From Anisus vortex (Eukaryota; Mollusca; Gastropoda; Planorbidae), in assembly GCA_949126835.1 (NCBI GenBank), contig OX421502.1, positions 34,358,482 to 34,422,481 on the forward strand: 64,000 nucleotides of DNA. The letters run 5' to 3'. The position numbers and the translations under genes were made by a program. The notes beneath the pieces are model-generated. The model was not told where the DNA came from and did no database searches. It saw only the letters and a list, made by a program, of their open reading frames with translations. Shown piece after piece: positions 1 to 10,932 of this stretch; positions within the stretch are counted from its first letter, which is position 1, and every line of letters begins with the position of its first letter.

Positions 1-374
1 TCCATTCATTAACTAAAATAAAACAAGATAATAAATCAACTAGCTCAAAGTTTTCCCACTTAATTGCATGTGATGACAATTACTTTTATCCATCCATATC
101 AAGTAAATACGTGCATATTATATATTTATTGCATCATGCATCAACATTTAAATGGAATTTCTTTTCCATAATCAAATGAATTTAAAATATATCAGAACAT
201 CAATATTATACATGATTATAAGAATTATTAATACTTTCAAAAGACTTGACTTCTGTATGATACAAGTATTCTATAGGTATTACATAATCAAAATTCAAAC
301 GAATGATAGGTTATCATGACACATTCTTAATGAATAAATGAGATGATCTGAAAAAGAAGTATGGGGTTATTCAG
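1..374 (-). other. 3' untranslated part of LTR element 1
   Basis: AT-rich sequence downstream (on the minus strand) of the RNase H remnant of element 1. In element 2 the corresponding stretch before the 3' LTR is about 770 bp, so the 3' LTR of element 1 probably lies beyond the left edge. I found no match here to the putative 5' LTR at 4645-5555. Confidence 0.5.
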
Positions 375-419
375 TCAATCATGTAGCACCCGAGATAGAG
401 TATCAGCTATGACCTTGTC
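375..419 (-). pseudogene. Residual RNase H C-terminus of element 1
   Basis: Read on the minus strand in a different frame from the main ORF, this gives DKVIADTLSRVLHD and a stop. The motif VIADTLSRV matches the conserved end of Ty3/Gypsy RNase H domains (usually a form of VADALSR). It overlaps the last codons of the long ORF at 407-4225, whose own stop is an artefact of the out-of-frame join. The rest of RNase H and most of RT are absent between the two. What is seen: the short motif and the frame change. What is inferred: a deletion joined RT to the RNase H end. Confidence 0.72.
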
Positions 420-3400
420 TCTATCTTGTCGATGATACGGGAAATGGGATACCAGTCGGTCTTTGTCAAATTACTTAATTTCCCAAAATCTCTATAAAAC
501 TGCAGTGTGTGGTCGGCTTTTGGTACCATCACACAGGGTGTAGACCATTTGCTATCACATTTTTCTCCTATGTCATCTTTTAACATATACTTTACATCTA
601 ATTTAATATGCTCAGGTCTGATGGGGTCAAATGGATGCTGTTTAATAGACCTGGCACTATTGGTTAACACTACATCGTGCTCTATGACATGTGTCCTACT
701 GGGAACATTTGTAAACATTGACTTATTTTCATGTACCAGCTCAATAATCTTCTCCTTATCTTCTACCGGAGGATGTTCTAGCCTTGTATCTAAACTCTTA
801 AGGGCATCTGTATTATTAAGTTTACTTTCTGCAAACTTATATTCTATCCTAGATAAATCCGTCGGGACTCTAGCTAATGAAATCATGGGGACCTCCCGTG
901 GTTTACTCTTTTCCCTGGAAACATAGGGCTTAAGTAAATTAATATGGCATACCCTCTGCTTTTGTCTCCGGTCAGGAGTCTTTATCAAATAATTGACCTC
1001 GCCAAGCTTTGACTCTATCTCATAGGGTCCACTAAACTTTGCACTTAAAGGCTGATTTTGCAAAGGTAGAAACACAAGAACTTTGTCACCTGGTGCAAAA
1101 GTTCTAGCTGTAGCTTTACGGTCATAATTCTGTCTCATACGCTCCTGCATCTGTGGAAAATGAATCTTCACATGGTTAAAAGCATGATAAAGCCTATTTT
1201 TAAATTTATCTACATATGACAAAAGTCCAATCGGTTCACTGTCCGTTAGCCAAGTTTCATGTAGAAGTTTCAACGGACCTCTGACTGAGTGTCCATACAC
1301 AAGTTCGAATGGGCTAAACCCCAGGGATTCCTGAGTGGCCTCCCTTGCAGCGAACAGTACATAAGGCACACCCTTATCCCAGTCTTTCTCGTTTTCATAA
1401 CAGTACTTTTTAAGCATCGATTTTAATGTCTGATGAAACCTTTCCAGAGCTCCCTGGCTCTCAGGATGATAGGCACTTGATAGCCTATGGCTTATCCCTA
1501 ATTGTTCCATGACTTGTTTGAAAATGTTCGAAGTAAAGTTAGTCCCCTGGTCGGACTGTACTGTCTTCGGTAGGCCATAACGTGTGAAGAAATTTGTCAG
1601 GGCGTCTACCACCTTCACTGTTGTTATGTTCCGCAACGGAATGGCTTCCGGGAAGCGAGTGGATGAACACATGACTGTGAGCAGGTATTGAAAACCGGCT
1701 TTTGTTTTCGGCAACGGGCCCACGCAATCAATGAGTATATGACTGAATGGTTCGTCGAACGCTGGTATCGGCTGGAGTGGAGCGACAGGAATTCGTTGGT
1801 TAGGACGTCCTACCATTTGGCATACGTGGCAAGTCTTGCAGTATTGTTCGACATCTCTTCTCAGTCCTGGCCAGTAGAAGTAAGGGAGGATACGGTGGTG
1901 CGTTTTCCGGACTCCCATGTGACCAGCGAAAGGAAGATCATGCGCCATACGCAGTATGTCTTGACGATAGCACTTAGGTATTACAATCTGGTGAATACTG
2001 TCCCACTCGTTTGTACCTGAGTTGAGCGGTTTCGACTTTCTCATCAATACTTCATCTTTCATGTAGAAACATTCCGCCATTGCATCTGCAGTCTTTTCGT
2101 CAACAGCTTTCATTCTGAGTTGCATTATTACTTCGTCATTCAACTGTTCTTTCACCAATTTCTGCTTTGGTGACAAAATGTTATCGTTCTCTGTTGCATC
2201 ACCAGTTGTTAGTTCAGCAAAGAACGTAGCACTTAAATCGATGTCAGGTGTTTCTGTTATCACTGTTTCATTCGCATGTGTGTCTTCAGAACAGACAAAC
2301 ACATCTTTCGTTGCACTACACGGCGTAGCAGGAGTCTTTACCGACTTCTTTTTCTGCATTGCTCTTGTCAGTGCACATGTTGGGCGTTCATTGGCAGGAC
2401 GTAGGTTTTTGTCCTCCGCCATCTTTGTCTCCAACACTTTAACCATGGGCTCGACAGTGACTCTGCCGCCCATAATGTCATTTCCTAATATCATGGAAAC
2501 GCCTTTGACGGGTAGTGCGCGCCACACTCCCACTACGATGTTACCTGTAAAAATATCCGACTCGAGTTTTATTCTGTGCAGTGGAGCTTCCACAGCCTCC
2601 ATACTAGCACCTCTCAGCACAACAGACTCACCGGTACTGGTGGCATCCGTTAACGGCACACTGCCCTCCAGGATCACGCTGACAGCAGAACCCGTGTCAC
2701 GTAATATCTGTATTTTCTTCTTGCTGAGTACATCGACTTCTGTCGACACTGTCCCCTCGTAGACAAAGGGTCGAAAATCGGATAGGTCGTCCTCTTCCGG
2801 GACTTCAGGAACCATCTGTTCCTCACGGCCTTCTGAAAGCATAATAGATTGAGTACAGCTATTCTCTTTTACCTTAGATAGACTGTTCTCAAAAACCATC
2901 GACTCCACAACTATGGGCGATGCCGGCCGCATTTCTTTTGAGTTTCTTGACCCTGTGTTGCACACTTCTTCTGTCTGCTTGCTATCTTTCTGCACTCTGG
3001 CACAGTGTAGAATAGCACCTTGCTTCTTGGTAAGGATCCAACAATCTTTCTTCATGTGGCCCTCTTTCTTGCAATTGAAACATACCACCTTTGCTTTATT
3101 TACATCTGTCTGCTTCCTGAAATGAACTAAGTTACTATTATTATTTACAGTACTGTTCTTATTATTGTTTTCACTTGTCTCTTTTGGTTTACTAGCCTCC
3201 TTGGACTCTGGTTTGTGCACTTTGGGTTTGTCAGCATAATATGGCTTTATGCTGGCGTGAATTATGGCATAGTTATCTGCCAATCTAGCAGCTTCATGCA
3301 CATCTTCAACCCCTCGGTCTGATATGTGGGTTTTAATATCCACTCGAATACAATCATTGAATTCCTCAAACAATATTAGGTTCTTGAATTTATCAAACTC

Positions 3401-4225
3401 ACTTACATTCTGTGACCTTAGCCACTGTTCTAACATTTTCTCCTTTTGTCTCAAAAAGTCTACATGAGTTTGATCATATGCCTTCTTTCTGTCTCTAAAT
3501 AGCTTTCTATATTTTTCTGGTGTCAGGGAATAACTTTTTAGCACCCTATCTTTGATTACTTCATAGTCATTTATTTCCTCGGGTGTTAAACTCAACACTA
3601 CGTCCAATGCTTTTCCTTTGTTGAGAGTTGACCTTAACAATAAAGCCATCTTATCATCAGGGAACTGATAATCTACAGCTATCCTCTCAAAAAGCAAAAA
3701 GAAATCTTGAACATCTTCTTCTCTGAATATAGGCAAGTGTTGCTTCATTGCGCTAATATCCATACCATTGCTGTCCCTACGATGGTCAGGTCTGTTCATG
3801 CGTGCCATCTCTATCCTTTCTCTGCTTTCAATCCTAATTCTTTCATTTTCCCTTTCAGTTTCTATCCTAATTCTTTCCAATTCCATTCTCTTCATAGCTA
3901 ATTGGAATTTTAGGTTTTCACTCAACCCTTCATCTTCATCATTGTTTGATGATCTAGATGACATATTTCTTACCTCGTCTCCGTGGGCAATTACCTCGCC
4001 CCCACTGGGAGCTACATAACCTTCATTGATATCGTTCTGTCCCACTTCAACTACACTACCAGTGTTCATGGCATTCTGCCCGTTCAAACATGTCATAATT
4101 TCTTTGGTCAAACGATTACGATTAGGTCTTGCCTGTCCTGCCTCAATCCCAAAGGACTCAGCTAATTCTTTTAGTTCAGCAAATGACATGGCATTAAGTT
4201 CCTCACTTGATATATTCGAAGCCAT
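407..4225 (-). CDS. Gag-protease-integrase polyprotein of GMR1-type Ty3/Gypsy element 1, RT truncated
   Basis: A 1272-residue ORF without internal stops. Domains in order: SAP/Rho-N-like helical N-terminus (about 9-48); charged coiled coil (about 103-145); SCAN-like capsid region (about 158-325); CCHC knuckle C382-x2-C385-x4-H390-x4-C395; aspartic protease D510-T-G-S with ILGND near 589; integrase zinc finger H762, H769, C799, C802; integrase core D833, D892, E928 (D-x35-E); a GPY/F-type C-terminus near 1066; then the N-terminal part of RT (about 1150-1268, including WSTPCVMVPK). The order integrase before RT is the GMR1 arrangement; ordinary Ty3/Gypsy has RT before integrase. The ORF stops just after RIIDKIE because RT and RNase H are largely deleted. 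It should make particles and an integrase but no working RT. The start Met is the first in frame, and it aligns with the element 2 start region. Expression would come from the 5' LTR at higher coordinates. Confidence 0.93.
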   Translation of the reverse strand: MASNISSEELNAMSFAELKELAESFGIEAGQARPNRNRLTKEIMTCLNGQNAMNTGSVVEVGQNDINEGYVAPSGGEVIAHGDEVRNMSSRSSNNDEDEGLSENLKFQLAMKRMELERIRIETERENERIRIESRERIEMARMNRPDHRRDSNGMDISAMKQHLPIFREEDVQDFFLLFERIAVDYQFPDDKMALLLRSTLNKGKALDVVLSLTPEEINDYEVIKDRVLKSYSLTPEKYRKLFRDRKKAYDQTHVDFLRQKEKMLEQWLRSQNVSEFDKFKNLILFEEFNDCIRVDIKTHISDRGVEDVHEAARLADNYAIIHASIKPYYADKPKVHKPESKEASKPKETSENNNKNSTVNNNSNLVHFRKQTDVNKAKVVCFNCKKEGHMKKDCWILTKKQGAILHCARVQKDSKQTEEVCNTGSRNSKEMRPASPIVVESMVFENSLSKVKENSCTQSIMLSEGREEQMVPEVPEEDDLSDFRPFVYEGTVSTEVDVLSKKKIQILRDTGSAVSVILEGSVPLTDATSTGESVVLRGASMEAVEAPLHRIKLESDIFTGNIVVGVWRALPVKGVSMILGNDIMGGRVTVEPMVKVLETKMAEDKNLRPANERPTCALTRAMQKKKSVKTPATPCSATKDVFVCSEDTHANETVITETPDIDLSATFFAELTTGDATENDNILSPKQKLVKEQLNDEVIMQLRMKAVDEKTADAMAECFYMKDEVLMRKSKPLNSGTNEWDSIHQIVIPKCYRQDILRMAHDLPFAGHMGVRKTHHRILPYFYWPGLRRDVEQYCKTCHVCQMVGRPNQRIPVAPLQPIPAFDEPFSHILIDCVGPLPKTKAGFQYLLTVMCSSTRFPEAIPLRNITTVKVVDALTNFFTRYGLPKTVQSDQGTNFTSNIFKQVMEQLGISHRLSSAYHPESQGALERFHQTLKSMLKKYCYENEKDWDKGVPYVLFAAREATQESLGFSPFELVYGHSVRGPLKLLHETWLTDSEPIGLLSYVDKFKNRLYHAFNHVKIHFPQMQERMRQNYDRKATARTFAPGDKVLVFLPLQNQPLSAKFSGPYEIESKLGEVNYLIKTPDRRQKQRVCHINLLKPYVSREKSKPREVPMISLARVPTDLSRIEYKFAESKLNNTDALKSLDTRLEHPPVEDKEKIIELVHENKSMFTNVPSRTHVIEHDVVLTNSARSIKQHPFDPIRPEHIKLDVKYMLKDDIGEKCDSKWSTPCVMVPKADHTLQFYRDFGKLSNLTKTDWYPISRIIDKIETRS

Positions 4226-4476
4226 AGTATAGCGTTCGAAATATTTGTTATAGTAGAGTAGTATATATTGTATAATAAAATATAAAGTTCCAACTTACGA
4301 TTTGTCCAGAAATTTGCACAATATAATATTAAACACTTCGTGGAATCTTCACACTTCCCAAGGAATAAAAACGCAAACCAGTTCTCTCCTCTTTTTAAAA
4401 AAGAATAGTTTCACAGTCCTGAAAACGAAACACAAATATGCCGCTCTCAGTACTACTAATGTCACAAAATATTTAT

Positions 4477-4647
4477 AGGTCAGGAAAAATATAACTCAAA
4501 TTTTCCAGACGAGATCAACAAATTTTTTCCAATCCTAGATCAGGAAAAGTAGAACTCAAATCTACCGAACGAGACTACCAAATCTTGTCAATCCTAGGTC
4601 AGGAAAAGTAGAACTCAAATATACCGGGCGAGACCACCAAATTTTGT
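4477..4647 (-). repeat. Three tandem ~59-bp repeats spanning the primer-binding site region
   Basis: Three copies begin at 4477, 4537 and 4596 (60, 59 and about 52 bp), with some divergence. Each carries a version of a tRNA-3'-end-like stretch ending in CCA, or ACA in the most diverged copy. The copy next to the LTR is the best match to a primer-binding site (4621-4639). The array therefore looks like a triplicated primer-binding region in the 5' leader of element 1. Confidence 0.7.
4621..4639 (-). promoter_or_regulatory. Candidate primer-binding site of element 1
   Basis: On the minus strand this starts TGGTGGTCTCGCCCGG, five bases after a terminal ACA that I take as the end of the 5' LTR (4645). 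TGG at this position is expected, because it pairs with the CCA end of a tRNA. I cannot name the tRNA. Confidence 0.5.
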
Positions 4648-5555
4648 TACGTCCACAATCCCCTTGTGGCCAGAGCTGTGTAGATCTTGCTGATAATTCT
4701 CGTTAGTCCTAGGGGAGACTTTAATTATTAGTATTTATGTTTCAGTATTACACGAACTCTTCTTATAGTCCTGGGCACAAATTCAGTATTTGTATTCCAA
4801 CATTTCCTTCCTTGTATATTATGGTAGTAGATAAATCTTATAGTAATGTATTCAACACAATAGGATAGTAATTTGACAAGGAAGCTTCAGTGTAACTGTT
4901 GTTGATAGTTTATTTCAGGTGGTATGTTCAATATATACAATATATCTATTATGTACAGTTAGAATAAAATAGTGCAAACACAAACGTTCTCAAACGAACA
5001 TATTTTGAAACTCTCCGTCTTTCAGACAAAACAAATCATTAAATACTATCCGAGTGGTGCAAGGGATAGACCCATTACCAGTAGGGGTGAAAATCATGGT
5101 ATCATTACAAAACTCATAACAAAAACGATAGGAACTTCCCCTATTAAATAATGAGTCGTTCCCAGACTCTGAGAATTTGAGATCAACACAGAATCCCAGC
5201 ATTACCTAGAACCTTTCGTTTTCCTACTAAACGTCCTAATATTGTGTGTAGTAAGAAAAGAGAGAGAGAGGAGAATAAACATTGCGTGTTCCAATTCTTG
5301 GAAAAACAACATACATGACAATACCATCTTTTGTCAGTTGAATATGTTTTACTTTAGGACATGCACCTAAGAGACGTTACTGAATTCTTTAATGACATCC
5401 TACTAGGGATTTGTGTAATTAAACCACTTTACCTTTTACACAAACGTGTGTCTCGGACATTTGTTTTAGGCTGATTCATTAGTGCCGTGCCTTGTGACCG
5501 TAAGATTGGAGATCAAATCTTCAGTTTTTACACCCTTATACTTCAAAGTATAACA
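4645..5555 (-). repeat. Putative 5' LTR of element 1
   Basis: Position is inferred. The inner edge is set by CGTAACA (minus strand) five bases before the primer-binding site. The outer edge is a guess at a TGTTA-type start, like that of element 2. The implied length (~911 bp) is close to the 1035-bp LTR of element 2. The partner LTR is outside the window, so the boundary cannot be tested here. A 70-codon minus-strand ORF inside it (4990-5202) is not convincing as a gene. Confidence 0.4.
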
Positions 5556-5671
5556 TTTAAACTACAGAAGAGAAAAACTAATTGTACAAGTTTTTTTATT
5601 CAAATGATTTCTTGAAGTTTTTCAAACACGTTCTTTCATCTTTGACGTTGTTGGACAAAGATGGTCCAAAC

Positions 5672-5879
5672 CAGATGTCGGCAACCTACGGCAAGGGTGT
5701 CAAACTTGGCACGCAGAGCGATTAGAAATATCACACTGAAGACCTCCCCAAAAAGCTATTTCAAGTCTCTTATAGAAGAAATTGAGTACTAGAGGATGAC
5801 GACCTTTAGTCTGCTGGCATGCTGAATGAATTAGAAATGCTACTTTGGCACACTATCATGAGAAGGTTGCTGACTCCCG
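5672..5879 (+). mobile_element. hAT-like MITE
   Basis: A 208-bp element with imperfect terminal inverted repeats (starts CAGATGTCGGCAACCT, ends AGGTTGCTGACTCCCG). It is flanked by near-identical 8-bp direct repeats, GTCCAAAC at 5664 and GTCTAAAC at 5880 (7 of 8). An 8-bp target duplication is the hAT hallmark. No transposase is present. It is related to the copy at 51017-51215 in the opposite orientation. Confidence 0.72.
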
Positions 5880-5911
5880 GTCTAAACCACAGAAAACAAA
5901 ATGCGTTTTCT

Positions 5912-5963
5912 TGTCTCTTGGCACTGTCTCTTGGCACTGTCTCTTGGCACTGTCTCTTGGCCC
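5912..5963. repeat. 13-bp tandem repeat, 4 copies
   Basis: The unit TGTCTCTTGGCAC is repeated four times, the last with a changed end. It lies just outside the hAT-like element. The remaining sequence to about 6740 shows no gene or recognisable element. Confidence 0.9.
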
Positions 5964-6754
5964 TGGCACAGTACTGAATTTGGTTGCCTTCAACATTGTC
6001 GCTTTATTCTTAGGTGTGGAACAGCTTGTAGACCTGGACATATTGACAGTTTCTTTTCAGAGCATTGTCATGGTCACACAATCATTGTAGGCACTGCCCG
6101 TCCCAGTGCTTGTAAACAAATGTTCATTTATAGAAACTTTTTTCTTCTATAAAACAAATACGAAGTATAGTGAAAGCGTTTAAAGTGACGTGACATTCAA
6201 ACAGCGTGTGACCTACACAATGCTGAGCCGCATTTGACAAGATTTGTAATCCGTAATACGCCAAAGTTTGATCCAAGTATCCAAGGACCTCTCAAATGGT
6301 AATCAAGCACACTGGCGTAATACCACCGCATACCGAGAAGTAAACAAACCAAAAAAAAAACGCCATTATTCCACATTCCATGATGTAAAAATATCATCAA
6401 TGACATTTTGTAATAAAATTTGTAAACATCGACCTTTCACGTGTTTGGTAAAAAAAATAATTCTTTGTCTTGTATGTTAATGTCTAGCCTGTCTTAAAAT
6501 ACATCAAGTTCAAACTTTGGTCCCTCCGTTAAAATGATTTACACTAGGAATTAGCAGTGCAATCTGCCAGATGTTCTAAGTTATAATGCAGATACTATCA
6601 TTCTATCCTTGCCCGAAAACAAAGGCCATAAACTCACAATAATCAAAGTTATGTCACTTATTACATCATTTTTTTCTGTTGGCGAACTGTATTTCCCTGA
6701 GAAGTGGACCACGAAGTTGTTCCAACTAGAGCGGGGCGTATAAATTTAGACTGA

Positions 6755-7275
6755 CCTCCCCCCCCCCGCTCACCCCACCAAGGCTTCGCTACCAAACGAG
6801 TGTATACACGTAATGGTCCAAGAGACCGCCAAGTGAATGCCAGAGAGTAGAGGGGGGGGGGAAGAATACCAGGATAGAGCCGATAGAGGTGAGGGGGGGG
6901 GGGGTAAGGAAATTGTTGAAGCGATAGTGATGTGAGTTTCTGTGTGCGAATGTGGGGTGGGGGGGGGGGGGGGAATAGTGAGTTTTTGTATTGGTTTTAC
7001 TATGTGACATATGATAGACGCGATGGTGTCGGGGGCGGGGGGGGGGGGAGGAGAGGGAAGGGGGAGGGTTAGTGTGAGCGTTAGGTTGGTCAAGGGGAGA
7101 TAATAGTAAACACGGTTGTGGAACTTGGTCGAAAATAAGCTCCATATTGTAGTATAATTCGATTCCGTTGTGCCAGCTGGTCGATAGTGTAGTAGGCTGG
7201 AGGGGAGGGGGTGGAGGGAGAGATTGAAGACCACAGAGACGGGAGGGTGGTGGGAGGGGGCAGGGGGAGTTTGAG
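6755..7275. repeat. Cluster of long G homopolymer runs
   Basis: About six runs of 9 to 16 G, starting near 6852, 6893, 6957 and 7040, lie within about 500 bp, together with a C run at 6760. Long proline/serine-rich minus-strand ORFs across this stretch are a by-product of C-rich translation. The region is a candidate G-quadruplex cluster. Confidence 0.8.
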
Positions 7276-7670
7276 GAAATTATCAACGCTGTCTTTAATA
7301 TCACAGAAAAATAACTCCGTCGTGAATTTTTTTTTTTTGTTTATAGAGGGGAAGTAATTCTTCATAAAAGTGCATGATTATCTTTTCCTGACTAGATTAC
7401 TAAGAAGCCATCAGAATGTTTTGAATAAAAAAGTTTAGTTTTATAATAATGTGGGTCACACATTTCTGGATTTTTTTTTATTTCTTAGAAGTTTTCATAT
7501 TTAAAAAGTGTAACAGATTCTTTCCGGTTAATAGAATAAACAAACACTATACTAGTTAATTGTTCAAATCAATTAACACGGTATTTTTAACAAATTTAAT
7601 ATCTTGTTTTTGTTTGTTGTGGATAATAAAAAAGATTTTTTTTTAAAATCTGAATCAACCTAAGAAGACA

Positions 7671-8060
7671 TTATCTTATCTTATATATTACAGACGCTCC
7701 TTCTATAAAAAGGATTATTGCGTCTTACGCTCATCCGTGGTCCGAGTCTAATCTTGTATATTGATTAGTGCTTTAAATGATGTTCAATTAGTAGTTTTCA
7801 TGTTTTTTTAAGGCAACCAATTCCATGCCCGGGTGCCACTCGGGAAGAAAGAGTACTTAGGCCTATATGCATCTGTCCTCGCAAAAGGGATAAGGAAAGT
7901 GTTTTTGTCTTTATGTTTATCTGAGCATTGTAACAGGTTGTTATTGTGTTGTATTTCTAAGTTAGAATTTAATGTCTTATGTAAACTTATGTAAGCTACC
8001 ATTACTACTTTACTATTTGCCCTTATTTCCTCTAGTGTTTCTAAGTTTAGTGCTTTAATT
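7671..8060 (-). mobile_element. 5'-truncated LINE, 3' end
   Basis: The minus strand ends in a TTATC-type microsatellite tail (7671-7690) preceded by the GACGC...GCGTC hairpin shared by about ten copies in this window. Upstream it encodes a degraded non-LTR RT C-terminus, including YSFFPSGTRAWN and LP. That resembles the FFP-x-W-LP block at the end of CR1/Jockey-group ORF2 proteins. No RT catalytic part is present. Confidence 0.8.
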
Positions 8061-9135
8061 ATTGGTGTTACTCTTGCCAGTTGTAAATGTTCGCAAGTAA
8101 TGAACGCAAGTAATTTATTTCATCTTTAGGTTATGAACTAAAGAATCGTGTTGTTGTTTGTTTTTTTTTTTGTAAGAAGAAATCTACCTGTTCTGGGGGA
8201 TTTAGCAAACATATAAACGGAAGAATGTTTATTAACTTTATTTTAAAAAATAAATAAAATGTTTTTTACCCTTAGAATATAGCTTTCAAAGATTAAATCT
8301 TATGTTTATTTTAGAAAAAAATAATCTCATTTAAACATAAAATATATATAATAGGTATTATCAATGATTTTTTTTTCAAAGATATCTTTCAAATAATTTT
8401 GGTAATAAATGAAAATTTTCTACATGCTGCGTGTCCGAGTTATCGCACATGAAAGCTGTTATAAGCCAACAATGAGGTCACTTAGACTTGACCATACAGA
8501 AGTGACTAAATATGTATCTGACGTTATATAATTAGCGAAGAGCATTCAATGACAAAGAGCCAATTAATTGATACAGACTAATTTCATTTAACAGAGTATT
8601 TATGTTCATCCTAATTCATTAAACATAATTAAAAGTAATTCTAAAAGAAACTTATTTCTTTTATTAATTCGATAAGTATAAGAGAGTTATTTTCTAGCAT
8701 AATTGTATGTAATTGTTGTAATTATTCATGTTTAAAAGATAAACTCCTTAAATGGACAAACAACTAATGCAGGAAATGTAAAATGTAAATTAATTGTATA
8801 TCTTAAAGTGAATACTGTAATGCTGGCTTTTGTATAAAGAAATAATAATCAATCCGTAATATTGATGTTTCATATAGTCTATTTAAAAATCAAATTTGGA
8901 AACTTTATTTTAATCAAAGGGAGATAATTAACACTTGTTCTTTGCGATAATATTTCTAATATGTTTCTTTTTTTTTTTTTTAAAGAATAAATGGCTTCCA
9001 ATTGATAGTTTTGAAACGATTTAAATGTAAAAGATCGAAAATTATATAAATATTTTATGACTACAGAAACTATATAGGCCTATACATTTATAGCCATGTC
9101 ATTGACTACACAGTTTGTGCCATTAATAAGTATCT
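8061..9135. other. No gene seen
   Basis: AT-rich non-coding sequence with short homopolymers. I see no convincing ORF, splice-bounded exon or dated repeat. Confidence 0.6.
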
Positions 9136-9208
9136 TTAACACTTACAGTCCCGGGCGCGTATATAGCGGAACTGAAGGCAGCATAGATAGAAGTACGGGA
9201 AGGGTTAA
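9136..9208. mobile_element. Miniature piggyBac-like element
   Basis: A 65-bp body (9140-9204) is flanked on both sides by TTAA. One end begins CACTTACAGTCCCGGG. The other, read inward from the minus strand, begins CCCTTCCCGTAC. CMCTT...CCCG termini next to TTAA are typical of piggyBac. It is far too short to encode anything. Confidence 0.55.
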
Positions 9209-9575
9209 CACTTAATAATTGTTATGGTATAAAATAATATAAAGACTTTATAACCGTTTATAAAAATCTCAGTAAAGCTGAGATTAAAGTTTAATCAATA
9301 TATATAGTATTATAAATTGACTACTAAATGATTAAATGTAGACAGTAATTAATCATAACTGTGAAAGTTTAGTAAGGAAATTTAGTAATTTGTTATAAAT
9401 GCACTTATAAAGTAGGATAGTCACAAACACGTTAATTTCTTTTATCAAATGTCAAACGCTTTAAAGATTATCTCTATAAAGTTATTTTGCTTTTGCCATT
9501 GGTCTTGTTACAACGCTAATTAAATTATCTTATATAAAAAAACATATTAAAAAATATAGTAGAGCAGGTTAACTT

Positions 9576-9650
9576 TCAGGATGTCGGCACGCAGAATGGT
9601 TTAGAAATCCTAGCTTGGTATACTATTAGTAAATAGGTCGCCTACTGGTA
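9576..9650 (+). mobile_element. Degenerate short hAT-like MITE copy
   Basis: It contains GATGTCGGCA, CGCAGAATGGTTTAGAAAT and GGTCGCCTACTGG, in the same order as the element at 5672-5879, with the middle deleted. No target duplication could be made out. Confidence 0.4.
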
Positions 9651-9721
9651 TAGTGTCTTGCGGTTGGATGTCTGCCAGAGATGTCTGCTTCATGGCCGAA
9701 TCATGGCGAGACTTTTGTAGT

Positions 9722-9877
9722 CCCTAATCTGAGAACCCCTGTCTAATCTGAGAACCCCTGTCTAATCTGAGAACCCCTGTCTAATCTGAGAACCCCTGTC
9801 TAATCTGAGAACCCCTGTCTAATCTGAGAACCCCTGTCTAATCTGAGAACCCCTGTCTAATCTGAGAACCCCTGTCT
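9722..9877. repeat. 19-bp minisatellite, ~8 copies
   Basis: The unit GTCTAATCTGAGAACCCCT is repeated with almost no variation, indicating recent expansion. Confidence 0.95.
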
Positions 9878-10039
9878 GGCGTGGAATGATTTTATTTCCC
9901 CTACTAAATCTAATTAATTTAAAATGGCCAGTAAGACCGACTGCCAGAATGTTATATATAACAACCGAACACTGTCTGAATAACATTAGAATGGAATCAA
10001 TTAAATAGACCAATAACAGGGGCCTTCATAAAGCATTAT

Positions 10040-10350
10040 CTCTTTTTCTCTCTTCCTCTCTTTTTCTCCCTCTCTTTATCTCTCTCATTCTTTTTCCTGT
10101 TTTCTCTCTCTCTCTCTCTTACTCTCTCTCTCTCCTTTTCATACTCTTGTATATACGTATGCTAGGCTTTCCGTATCTCTTCCTCTCTCTCTCTCTCACT
10201 TCTCTCTCTCACTCCCTCTCTCTGTCACTCCTTCCCTCTCTCACTCACTCCCTCTCTCTCTCCCTCTTTCTCTCTCTCCTTTTCACACTCTTGTATATAG
10301 GCCTGCGTATGCTGGGCTTTCCGTCGTTTTTCTCTCTCTCTGTATGTCAG
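10040..10350. repeat. CT-rich low-complexity tract
   Basis: Imperfect CT/CTCC repeats. Within it an ~130-bp block ending in a GGCTTTCCGT motif is duplicated (about 10160 and 10310). The following 300 bp (to 10700) contain no recognisable gene. Confidence 0.85.
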
Positions 10351-10932
10351 ACGTCAGTGTATGGAGTGTATGTGAAATATGTCTGTGAGTGTGTATGTAT
10401 GTCAGTGTATGTATGTGAACTGTGTCTTTGGGACAGTGTGAAGTCGATAAGGACAAAGTCATTGAGCCAGAAGCCAAAAACAATTGAGCGGAGGTGTGAA
10501 AGATTAATGAGCCCCAACCGTTGCCTCATAATGTCCCAGTCAGGTGCCCCTGAGGCAAGGGTCAACTGGGGTACAATACACGAGCTACATGAGCGGATGC
10601 CAACTAAAGAGAAACTCACCAGAGGCATCAAAGCGTATCTTGTGTAACACGTGAAAATAACAGATGAATAACTCGAGACAGGGAGCGAGGGCTGGAATGA
10701 AAACATGTCATGTTTAAAGTTTCATTACAAACACAGTTTAGAAACAGATCTTGAAAGTTGAGTGACTAAACATAAACTATCAAGTGCCGATCTATAGTGT
10801 CTCATAGCAAGATGGACTTACAGACCCATGGGAGAAAAATGAGAAAATATATAAAGTGATAGAGAGAAAGATAGAGAGCTTCTACAAGTGTCTTGAAAAA
10901 AACAAAACCGGACGGGTCTTATGGCTCTTACG

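Noticed and set aside
507..3125. Plus-strand ORFs opposite the element 1 polyprotein
   Set aside because: Shadows of the minus-strand coding sequence.
4990..5202. 70-codon minus-strand ORF with several cysteines
   Set aside because: It lies inside the putative 5' LTR of element 1, has a stop just upstream, no signal peptide and no recognisable family.
6770..7365. Three overlapping proline-rich minus-strand ORFs
   Set aside because: Produced by C-rich homopolymer tracts.
10147..10647. 166-codon plus-strand ORF
   Set aside because: The first half translates a CT repeat. The second half (ending GIKAYLV) looks less simple but has no splice context or recognisable domain.
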